A stretch of 12,824 bases of DNA. It comes from an uncultured Desulfobacterales bacterium. Lineage in GTDB: Bacteria; Desulfobacterota; Desulfobacteria; Desulfobacterales; JAFDCJ01. The notes under the pieces were generated by a model. It saw only the letters and a list, made by a program, of their open reading frames with translations, was not told the origin of the DNA and searched no databases. Both the position numbers and the translations under genes were made by a program. Positions 6,963 to 12,824 of this stretch are shown piece after piece. The number at the start of each line of letters is the position of its first letter. Position 1 is the first letter of the stretch. The stretch spans positions 1-12,824 of the forward strand of contig CALZJV010000196.1 of NCBI GenBank assembly GCA_945787595.1. Reading direction: 5' to 3'.

Positions 6963-7050
6963 CACCAGTACTTACCGTCTATGAATATTAAGTCTTAAAG
7001 AACCCTGAATACCCACTGCGGACTAAAAATAATTCTTATTGAGAACGCCA

Positions 7051-8286
7051 ATGGAAACCGTCGTACCTGAAAAAGCGGCATTGTTGAATCGCCTCTCACA
7101 AGGTGGATTCGATGTCCCCGATTTTATTTACGTTTCAGCGGATGACTTTAAAAATGAGAATTTTGAGACCCTGGAGGCTTTCCTGGATCAACACCGTGAA
7201 AGCTTTAAAGTCATTGCCCGCAGTTCTCACCCAAAAGAGCAATACTTCAAAGGTGGTACCTTCGACTCTCTGGAGATCTATGCCGACCTGGGAGGCATCA
7301 AGTATGCCAGGAAAAAAATCATTAATCTGGCCAAAACGGCCAAACAGCTCTCAATCAGAAGACAGCAAAAATTCAGCAATGCCCCTGATATTAAAATAGA
7401 GAATATGGGGATGATCGTCATGCCGTTTATCAGCGGTGCGAGCGTCATGGCAAAAATGATTGGAAATCGCTGGGAGTTTGGCTACTCTCGCGACCGGAGC
7501 CATAAAATCCAGCGTGAACCCTATATAACCCGAACTCCGCATGACATTAGCCTGCTGCAATTATCAGAAGACATTCAGAAGTATCTGGGCTTCAAGTGTG
7601 AAATCGAATTTGTTATTTCCGAACAGGGTGAGATCTATGTTGTTCAGGCCAAAGATATCTCTCACATCGACCCCATTGAATTTAAACTGGGTGAGAGATC
7701 CGTCCATCTTGACGGCATTCGCCGGGTTCGAAGGAACCATAACTTCCGTGAGCGGCCGGTATACGTGATGGACAACAAAACTTTTTATTTAAACATTATC
7801 AGTAAATGTGAAGAATTTGTTCTCGGCAATGGAGATTCAAAGCCGACCCTTGAAGAAATACTTGAGATTATCACCCTCTACCAAGCGGAACTTAAAGCCT
7901 TCGCATTGAAGCATCACCGGTTTTGCGTGCTGGGCCTGTCGATTCAGGAACCGGAAGAACTTTACCAGATTGCCAATCACTATCTGGACGACTATCCGGA
8001 AATGCAGGCCAAACTATCCCGGGCCCTTCATGACAATTTGTATAAAATCGATTATTTTCTATCCGAAACCGACACCCTGATCGCCAAAGATAAATTCAGG
8101 CTCAATCTTTGCGGGCATGATGCTTATGGGATTGATACCGTTCGCAACCCGATGTGGTCCGTATTCTGGCAAATGGATAAGCACGAAAAGACGGTAAAAA
8201 AATTCAAAAAGCTTAAATTCAAAACCGGGGACACTGTCGGTATAGAAATTGACTCTTATGAAAAGCCGATCGTTTATCGACTTTAG
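7051..8286 (+). CDS. Stand-alone PEP/pyruvate-binding (PPDK N-terminal-like) domain protein
   Basis: The protein has 411 residues from the ATG at 7051, which has GAGAA 5 bp upstream; a TTG at 7039 would add four residues and is less likely. The first ~210 residues resemble the ATP-binding domain of PEP synthase and pyruvate phosphate dikinase: ARSSHPKEQYFKGGTFDSL (57-73) corresponds to the VRSS...GQ.DT block, MIVMPFISGASV (121-132) to the MVQ..V strand, and CEIEFVISEQGEIYVVQAKDIS (183-204) to the ...DGKLYILQARPI end of the fold. Several conserved residues differ (AKD for ARP, GGTFDS for GQ.DT). The phospho-histidine swivel and TIM-barrel domains are absent, so it cannot catalyse the full dikinase reaction. 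Residues 211-411 are not recognised; they contain a helical stretch and a basic run (about 378-390, KHEKTVKKFKKLK). It is cytoplasmic by appearance and monocistronic. Activity on ATP is possible but unproven. Confidence 0.7.
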   Translation: METVVPEKAALLNRLSQGGFDVPDFIYVSADDFKNENFETLEAFLDQHRESFKVIARSSHPKEQYFKGGTFDSLEIYADLGGIKYARKKIINLAKTAKQLSIRRQQKFSNAPDIKIENMGMIVMPFISGASVMAKMIGNRWEFGYSRDRSHKIQREPYITRTPHDISLLQLSEDIQKYLGFKCEIEFVISEQGEIYVVQAKDISHIDPIEFKLGERSVHLDGIRRVRRNHNFRERPVYVMDNKTFYLNIISKCEEFVLGNGDSKPTLEEILEIITLYQAELKAFALKHHRFCVLGLSIQEPEELYQIANHYLDDYPEMQAKLSRALHDNLYKIDYFLSETDTLIAKDKFRLNLCGHDAYGIDTVRNPMWSVFWQMDKHEKTVKKFKKLKFKTGDTVGIEIDSYEKPIVYRL

Positions 8287-8520
8287 GGCGTTCAGGGTTG
8301 TGGGGTTCAAAGGTTCAGGGTTCAGAGATACTGGCTTAATCGGGATTAAGCGCTATTAAGTCCTGATGGAAAACTTAGCGCACCCGCGCTGCCATTCGAG
8401 GTTTTATCAAGCACTCGGTATCATATGAGCAAGGTCCACAAAATAAAGATAACCCTGATACCTGAACGCTGAAGCCCGAACTTCTGAACCTCTTAACTCT
8501 TGGACCCAGAACCCAGAACC
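8287..8520. repeat. Spacer flanked by inverted GTTCAGG-type repeats
   Basis: Starting immediately after the stop codon at 8286, gcgttcagggttgtgg and ggttcaaaggttcaggg form the left flank. The right flank (about 8459-8520) carries the reverse-complement style: cctgaacgctgaag, cttctgaacctc and two copies of cccagaac. Between them are a GCTTAATC/GATTAAGC palindrome (8334-8351) and an AGCGC-ACCC-GCGCT hairpin (8377-8390). No coding frame is credible in 8287-8492. The right flank runs into the 3' end of the leftward gene at 8493. Confidence 0.6.
8334..8351. repeat. Perfect 8-bp palindrome, possible hairpin
   Basis: gcttaatc-gg-gattaagc lies about 48 bp after the PEP-binding-like gene. It is not followed by a T-run, so a factor-independent terminator is unlikely; it may be part of the repeat element. 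Confidence 0.45.
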
Positions 8521-9287
8521 GCTTCTTTAAGATACCGGAAGACTTCTGTTCCCTCGACAGCGGCCTTTTCCTTCCCCTGTACTACTTTCTGAAAGAAGTC
8601 TATTTTTGCCTTGTTCATGTTACTGACTTGATCTTTTATGATCCTAAGGGAGTTGTCTACACGGCTTAAAGCCACCACCGGTCCATAGAAAATCTCTCCG
8701 CCGGCTTTTTCGCTGACGGTGCCAAAGATTTCATGGTGCGGGATCCGAAACGCTTTTGGTGGTGGCTTGTAACTCAACAATTCAGCAAGCAGGCAGAGGC
8801 TTTCCCGAATGCCCTCGGTGTATCCATTTTTCAGGGAATCCGAACCTTCCTGAGCAATCGCTGTTATGTCGGATTCTTTATAAGTGAGATCCAAACGATC
8901 GATGCATTTTTTTTGAACGATTTTAACCGACTCTTCTTTGCGGCTGAGCTTCACGTCTGAGTCCTTTAAGATTTTAATTATGTTTCTGATGTTCAGCATT
9001 TCCTTGGTATAGGGACTTTTCCGCATAACTACGTCTTCAACGGTGGTTTTGTAAATGGGCAGCTCATTGTCCAGCACCAGGATGTTGCTTTGCCCGTCAT
9101 CAGTTCTTTCGATGTAAAGATCGAGGTCCCGTTCTTTTTGATACTGGTAGGGGCCCATCTCCAATAGGCTGCGCATGGCATCTTTATCTATTTTGAGACC
9201 GCTTTCCGAGGGCCCGATGGATTTCAGAATTTTTCGCGAAAGCAGGTTTATCTGGATTTTTTTTAATAGATTTTCTTTGAAGGGCAT
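8493..9287 (-). CDS. Conserved-looking protein of unknown function
   Basis: I do not recognise this 264-residue protein. It is hydrophilic with no signal peptide or membrane segment and is mostly helical by appearance. Visible features are an N-terminal basic helix (KENLLKKIQINLLSRKILKSI), a central region of strands and acidic turns (YIERTDDGQSNILVLDNELPIYKTT, about 58-82), a lysine-rich middle, and a C-terminal half with SLCLLAELLSYKPPPKAFRIPHHEIFG (about 163-189). A textbook AAGGAGG ribosome site (9292-9298) 4 bp before the ATG strongly supports it as real. The last eight residues (VLGSGSKS) and the stop are encoded by sequence matching the ggttctgggttctggg repeat flank, so the original C-terminus may have differed. 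It stands alone on its strand between two rightward genes, so context gives no function. Confidence 0.8.
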   Translation of the reverse strand: MPFKENLLKKIQINLLSRKILKSIGPSESGLKIDKDAMRSLLEMGPYQYQKERDLDLYIERTDDGQSNILVLDNELPIYKTTVEDVVMRKSPYTKEMLNIRNIIKILKDSDVKLSRKEESVKIVQKKCIDRLDLTYKESDITAIAQEGSDSLKNGYTEGIRESLCLLAELLSYKPPPKAFRIPHHEIFGTVSEKAGGEIFYGPVVALSRVDNSLRIIKDQVSNMNKAKIDFFQKVVQGKEKAAVEGTEVFRYLKEAVLGSGSKS

Positions 9288-9291
9288 GGAG

Positions 9292-9298
9292 CCTCCTT
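9292..9298 (-). promoter_or_regulatory. Strong Shine-Dalgarno site (AAGGAGG) of the unknown gene
   Basis: AAGGAGG ends 4 bp before the ATG at 9287. It fixes the start of an otherwise unrecognised gene and indicates efficient translation. Confidence 0.85.
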
Positions 9299-9369
9299 AT
9301 TAATACTTAAATTGAACTTTTCAAATTCTAAAATACCTATCATAAAGCCCATATTAAGTCCATCGATTC

Positions 9370-9411
9370 GTAAATACGATGACGTATTTACTCACTCAGA
9401 ACTTAGTTCTG
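9370..9411. repeat. Two tandem hairpins upstream of citrate synthase
   Basis: GTAAATACG-ATGA-CGTATTTAC (9370-9391) is a perfect 9-bp stem with a 4-base loop. CAGAAC-TTA-GTTCTG (9397-9411) follows five bases later with a perfect 6-bp stem. They lie between the divergent starts at 9287 and 9554, upstream of the likely citrate synthase promoter, so they could be operator dyads or part of a dispersed element. Confidence 0.6.
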
Positions 9412-9478
9412 CCTGCGACGAGCCCTTCGGGGTTGAGTCCAATGTTGCATCATTTCATTTCACCCGCTTTCTGACCAC

Positions 9479-9507
9479 TTGACCTTCGTTGCTTATTGAT
9501 ATAATTA
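9479..9507 (+). promoter_or_regulatory. Putative sigma-70-type promoter of citrate synthase
   Basis: TTGACC (9479-9484) is followed by TATAAT (9500-9505) at a short 15-base spacing, or TAATTA (9502-9507) at 17 bases. Transcription would begin about 40 bp before the ATG at 9554. The boxes are good; the spacing leaves some doubt. Confidence 0.5.
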
Positions 9508-9553
9508 GGGCGGATATTTATAGCTGGCAGGTAACATTTAAAAAGGATACGTC

Positions 9554-10831
9554 ATGACTGACTCGGTTAAATTGATTTACGGCGATAAAGAGTATGAGCT
9601 CCCGGTAGTAGTAGGTTCGGAAGGGGAAAAGGCCATCGACATTTCAAAACTCAGGCAGAAAAGCGGGTTGATAACACTTGATCCCGGATTTGCCAATACC
9701 GGAAGCTGCTCCAGCAAGATTACCTTTATGGATGGCGAAAAAGGAATTTTGCGATACCGGGGCATTCCGGTGGAGCAGCTGGCCGAGGAGTCAACATTTA
9801 AGGAGACAGCCTATCTTCTCATTAACGGGAGATTGCCAAAGCAAAAGGAATTGACTGACTTTTCAATTTTGCTCAATGATAATTCCCTGGTGCACGAAGA
9901 CATGCGTGCTTTTTATGAGAACTATCCCCGCTCTTCCCACCCCATGGGGATTCTTTCTTCCATGGTCAATGCATTGCGAAGTTTTTATCCGACGTTGGAC
10001 AACCTGGAAGAAGAAATCAATATGACCGTTACCCGGCTTCTTTCCAAAGTCCGGACCCTGGCCGCCATGTCCTATAAAATTTCAAGAGGGCATAAGGTTG
10101 TATACCCGCGGCCTGATCTGGCTTATTGTGCCAATTTTTTAAACATGATGTTCGCCTCTCCAGTCAGGCCTTATGGGATAGATCCGGATGTGGTCAAATC
10201 CTTGAATGTATTTTGGATTTTGCATGCGGACCACGAGCAGAACTGTTCGACATCCGCGGTTCGAGTGGTTGGAAGTGCCCGGGTAAATCTTTATGCGGCG
10301 ATTTCCGCCGGTATTGCCGCCCTCTGGGGGCCGCTGCATGGCGGCGCCAATCAGGCCGTCATCGAAATGCTGACCCATATTGCCGAAAATAATGATATGA
10401 AACGAGCGATTGAGCGGGCCAAGGATAAAAATGATCCGTTCCGGTTGATGGGCTTTGGTCACCGGGTCTACAAAACATTTGATCCAAGAATGAAAATCAT
10501 GAAAAAAATGTGCGACACATTGTTGAAAAAATTGAATCTTTCAGACCCGCTGCTGGATGTAGCCATTGAACTTGAGCAGATTGCTTTAAAGGATGATTAT
10601 TTCATTGAGCATAATTTGTATCCAAACGTCGACTTTTACAGCGGGATTGTGTTGCGTGCCATTGGAATTCCCACCAACATGTTCACCGTGATGTTCGCCA
10701 TCGGCAGGCTTCCGGGATGGATCGCCCAGTGGAAGGAAAGTATCGATGATCCCAACTGGAAACTCTGCCGTCCGCGCCAGATCTATACGGGGCCTAAAGA
10801 AAACCGGTATGTTCCCATTGAAGAAAGATAG
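9554..10831 (+). CDS. gltA: Citrate synthase (Si-type)
   Basis: This 425-residue enzyme condenses acetyl-CoA and oxaloacetate to citrate, the entry step of the oxidative TCA cycle. The length is near that of E. coli GltA (about 427), and all catalytic residues are visible: H262 in WGPLHGGANQAV, H303 in MGFGHRVYK and D360 in NVDFYSGIVLRAIG. The oxaloacetate-binding block HADHEQNCSTSAVR (224-237) and the C-terminal PRQIYTGP are also present. An AAAAGGA ribosome site (9541-9547) lies 6 bp before the ATG, and a plausible promoter sits about 50-75 bp upstream. It is transcribed alone: the gene before it is divergent and the one after is separated by a 242-bp spacer holding an inverted-repeat element. 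Some anaerobic deltaproteobacteria rely on Re-citrate synthase instead; this gene argues for the ordinary Si enzyme here. Identification is secure. Confidence 0.97.
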   Translation: MTDSVKLIYGDKEYELPVVVGSEGEKAIDISKLRQKSGLITLDPGFANTGSCSSKITFMDGEKGILRYRGIPVEQLAEESTFKETAYLLINGRLPKQKELTDFSILLNDNSLVHEDMRAFYENYPRSSHPMGILSSMVNALRSFYPTLDNLEEEINMTVTRLLSKVRTLAAMSYKISRGHKVVYPRPDLAYCANFLNMMFASPVRPYGIDPDVVKSLNVFWILHADHEQNCSTSAVRVVGSARVNLYAAISAGIAALWGPLHGGANQAVIEMLTHIAENNDMKRAIERAKDKNDPFRLMGFGHRVYKTFDPRMKIMKKMCDTLLKKLNLSDPLLDVAIELEQIALKDDYFIEHNLYPNVDFYSGIVLRAIGIPTNMFTVMFAIGRLPGWIAQWKESIDDPNWKLCRPRQIYTGPKENRYVPIEER

Positions 10832-10855
10832 GTTTCTTTAGGTTATAAATGCCTA

Positions 10856-11067
10856 AATTGCCTAAAGTGATCTAAAATGCCAAAAATTAATGTATTCTGT
10901 CTGTTTTAAAATGATAGAATACCCGTGAAATTGTCTCAAGTTTGGTTGTAGGTTACCGATATATGATCACATAAATAATGACATTGTATTAATACCTACA
11001 AATAGCTGGAGTGAAGCGACACCTTAATTTTAGGCACTTTTGGCATTTTAGTACACTTTAGGCAATT
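10856..11067. mobile_element. MITE-like element with 26-bp terminal inverted repeats
   Basis: The left end (10856-10881, aattgcctaaagtg...aaaatgcc) and the right end (11042-11067, reverse complement) match at 24 of 26 positions, differing only in a central AT/TA. The similarity continues inward (aaaa...attaa) with a 9-base insertion, gtgcctaaa, in the right arm. The 160 bases between hold a second, internal pairing (ttgtaggt with acctacaa) and no coding frame. A 17-base piece recurs at 3015-3031. The size, inverted ends and lack of genes fit a small non-autonomous element; no target-site duplication was established. Confidence 0.55.
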
Positions 11068-11073
11068 CCTTTT

Positions 11074-12540
11074 ATGTTCATCATCCCTCTAATCGGAAAA
11101 ATCAGTTGGCGCAATCCGCCCTTTGTGACCATCGGTATCATTTTGTTAAATTGTCTGGTATTTTTTCTGTTCCAGGCAGGCGAATCCGATAAACAATACG
11201 AAGTTTCGCGCTATTATTTTGAATCCGGGTTGGCGAACATCGAAGTGCCACGCTACATCGCCTACCGCGAAGGCGACTTTCAGGAATCAGACGATTCATT
11301 AGACACGCAACAGTTCGATGAAGATACAATGGTTCGTTTTTTCCAGGAGATGGAACGGGATTATGCTTTTCTTAAAAAACTCAACAATGATGAGATCATT
11401 TTACCCTCAGATCCGCAATATGCCGAGTGGAAGTATCTAAAAAAAGAATATGAACATCAGCGATCTCAAATCATCGCCCTGCAATACGGTTTCAGACCGG
11501 CTTACAAATCGTTTTTGACGGCCTTTACCTATATGTTTTTACACGGCAGTGCCGGTCACCTGTTCGGCAATATGGTCTTTTTATGGATTGTCGGCTGTAT
11601 GCTGGAAATGGGGTTGGGCCGTTTGCTTTACTCCGGACTTTATATTTGCGGCGGACTCATAGCAGCAGGGGTGTTTTGGTTGATATATATGGACAGCACC
11701 ATACCGGTTGTGGGGGCTTCCGGGGCCATCGCCGGATTGATGGGGGCTTTTGCGGTGCTGTTCGGGAAAAAAAAGGTCAAGATTTTTTATTCACTGGGGT
11801 TTTATTTTAACTATTTAAAAATTCCGGCCATCATTCTCCTGCCGATTTGGATCGGAAACGAATTTTTCCAGCTTTTTTTCGGAAACGCCCGCCATGTGGC
11901 TTATGTAGCCCACATTGGCGGATTGATGGGAGGCGCTCTTTTTAGCTTTCTTGTCCTGAAATTCTGCCTGCCGCTCAACAAAGATGTTTTTGATGAAATA
12001 CCCGAAGATGAAAACGCACCGCTGATGGAAATGGCATTGAAACATATCGCCGAACTTGACATGGAAAGCGGGCGCCAATTGCTCGGTCAGGTGCTCGACA
12101 ATGACCCCGAAAACATCGATGCCCTGACGCATCTCTTTAATGTATACAAGCTGGATCCTGAAGCCGAAGAATTTCACAGGACAGCTAAAAAATTGATATT
12201 TCAACTCAGCCGCAGGCATAACACTTACGAGAAGGCCAATAAAATATACCAGGAATATGTCGGCCTGACACGCCGACCCCGTCTTTCTCCCCAGCTTTAT
12301 CTTCAACTCAGTGCTATATTTTCAGCCACAGGGCATCTGGAAAATGCGGTAAAAATTTTAACCCTTCTGATCAAAAAAGTGCCGGAGTCTCCAGGAATTC
12401 CAACGGCATTGCTGAAACTTGCGCGGGCCTACCGACAGAAGGGAATGGCGCTGAAGGGTGACAAATGCATGCAGTTGCTCTGCCATAAATACCCCGAATC
12501 CAGTGAAGCTCAAGTGGCCAGAAAATCCCTCCAGAACTAA
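11074..12540 (+). CDS. Rhomboid family intramembrane serine protease with C-terminal TPR-like region
   Basis: The protein has 488 residues. The rhomboid core is clear: a first membrane helix (about 17-34), HGSAGHLFGNMVFLWIVG (157-174) with N166, catalytic S216 in VVGASGAIAGLMGA, and catalytic H280 in YVAHIGGLMGGALF, with further hydrophobic helices between and after. It should cleave membrane proteins within the bilayer. Two extensions stand out. A charged loop of about 110 residues (36-145, rich in acidic and aromatic residues) follows the first helix. A cytoplasmic C-terminal region (about 312-488) has TPR-like helix pairs (ALKHIAELDMESGRQLLGQVLDNDPENIDAL, YLQLSAIFSATGHLENAVKILTLLIKKVPE), likely for partner binding. 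An in-frame TAG at 11059-11061 rules out a longer start. No good ribosome site is visible, and the bases before the ATG are the end of the inverted-repeat element. Substrate unknown. Confidence 0.92.
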   Translation: MFIIPLIGKISWRNPPFVTIGIILLNCLVFFLFQAGESDKQYEVSRYYFESGLANIEVPRYIAYREGDFQESDDSLDTQQFDEDTMVRFFQEMERDYAFLKKLNNDEIILPSDPQYAEWKYLKKEYEHQRSQIIALQYGFRPAYKSFLTAFTYMFLHGSAGHLFGNMVFLWIVGCMLEMGLGRLLYSGLYICGGLIAAGVFWLIYMDSTIPVVGASGAIAGLMGAFAVLFGKKKVKIFYSLGFYFNYLKIPAIILLPIWIGNEFFQLFFGNARHVAYVAHIGGLMGGALFSFLVLKFCLPLNKDVFDEIPEDENAPLMEMALKHIAELDMESGRQLLGQVLDNDPENIDALTHLFNVYKLDPEAEEFHRTAKKLIFQLSRRHNTYEKANKIYQEYVGLTRRPRLSPQLYLQLSAIFSATGHLENAVKILTLLIKKVPESPGIPTALLKLARAYRQKGMALKGDKCMQLLCHKYPESSEAQVARKSLQN

Positions 12541-12745
12541 ACCCGATTCTTCTTGTTTCAATAGCATATTTGGTATTTAGCTCTATCGGATTTTAGGATT
12601 TTCATAATACTTGATGAATTCGTTATTACGAATTTATCAAAGTTGACTTTTGCAGGGGATTCATCTATTGGAAGGTGCTTGACATATCATAGGGTAGAAG
12701 GTGTAAGGGTTAAGGCGAATGCGAATTATTTATTCAAAATCGAAA

Positions 12746-12766
12746 ACCTGGTCCTCAGGGCCAGGT
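12746..12766 (-). terminator. Possible leftward terminator hairpin
   Basis: ACCTGGTCC-TCA-GGGCCAGGT forms a 9-bp stem with one G-T pair. Only the leftward reading is followed by T-rich sequence (TTTTCGATTTTG), so it could end a gene lying beyond the right edge. The T-run is interrupted, so this is tentative. Confidence 0.3.
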
Positions 12767-12798
12767 CAGAGGTGATCGGCTCTGCCATAGATCAAATC

Positions 12799-12824
12799 TG
12801 TTCAAGGTTTCAGGTGTCAGGTTT
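12799..12824. repeat. GTTCAGG-type dispersed repeat at window edge
   Basis: tgttcaaggtttcaggtg and the following tcaggttt match the style of the repeats at 6776 and 8305. It continues off the window. Confidence 0.5.

Larger units (their letters stand above)
6450..7050. other. Non-coding divergent spacer rich in repeats
   Basis: About 600 bases between the leftward SulP gene and the rightward PEP-binding-like gene contain no credible coding frame. From left to right they hold a possible SulP promoter, a GTTCAGG-type stretch with a CTGGCC/GGCCAG hairpin (6611-6630), the ACAGGAT inverted repeat, a second GTTCAG/CTCTGTCATC stretch, a GCCGGC-TTGTT-GCCGGC hairpin (6873-6889), and a strong promoter for the rightward gene. 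Confidence 0.8.
12541..12824. other. Non-coding 3' spacer
   Basis: No gene start is visible. The stretch holds an AATTCGT-TATT-ACGAATT hairpin (12617-12634), TTGACT and TTGACA hexamers (12643 and 12680 regions) without convincing -10 partners, the hairpin at 12746-12766, and a GTTCAGG-type repeat at the edge. Confidence 0.6.

Noticed and set aside
7039..7050. TTG start adding four residues to the PEP-binding-like protein
   Set aside because: The ATG at 7051 has GAGAA at a suitable distance, while the TTG has no visible ribosome site.
8334..8351. Terminator for the PEP-binding-like gene
   Set aside because: The palindrome is not followed by a T-run and its loop is only two to four bases.
11815..12306. 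Leftward open frame of 163 codons opposite the rhomboid gene
   Set aside because: It is a shadow of the rhomboid/TPR coding sequence, with no motif and no ribosome site.

Overview
This window carries nine protein-coding genes and several kinds of dispersed repeat, with no RNA gene, CRISPR array or insertion sequence visible. The gene content (a SulP anion transporter joined to a large two-component cassette, a Si-type citrate synthase, a rhomboid-TPR protein and an orphan PEP/pyruvate-binding-like protein), the moderate GC and the spacer repeats suggest a Desulfobacterota (deltaproteobacterial) genome of the Desulfobacterales kind. That assignment is inference from gene content and remembered repeat style, not from a marker gene.

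The left half (1-6449) is a leftward block read from the right: a SulP transporter with a STAS domain; a fusion of a degenerate cytidylate-kinase-like domain, a BON-like domain and a receiver domain; a membrane sensor histidine kinase with a Cache-type periplasmic sensor; a small protein that keeps the phospho-accepting histidine but has lost the ATP-binding boxes; and, after a repeat-bearing gap, a response regulator cut by the window edge. The spacings (15 bp between SulP and the fusion, 0 bp between the kinase and the kinase-like protein) suggest co-expression. The simplest reading is a phosphorelay that senses an extracellular ligand and is genetically tied to an anion transporter.

The middle (6450-9553) begins with a 600-base spacer rich in repeats, with a good sigma-70-type promoter in front of a rightward gene for a stand-alone, degenerate PEP/pyruvate-binding (ATP-grasp-like) protein. 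Next come about 200 bp flanked by GTTCAGG-type repeats, a leftward gene of unknown function whose last codons lie in repeat sequence, and a spacer with two tandem hairpins.

The right part (9554-12824) carries citrate synthase (gltA), a 212-bp MITE-like inverted-repeat element, and a rhomboid intramembrane protease with a C-terminal TPR-like region. The element ends six bases before the rhomboid start codon. The last 284 bp are non-coding and end in another GTTCAGG-type repeat.

The best candidate for something undescribed is the SulP phosphorelay cassette, particularly its pseudo-kinase/BON/receiver fusion and its kinase-like partner without ATP-binding motifs.
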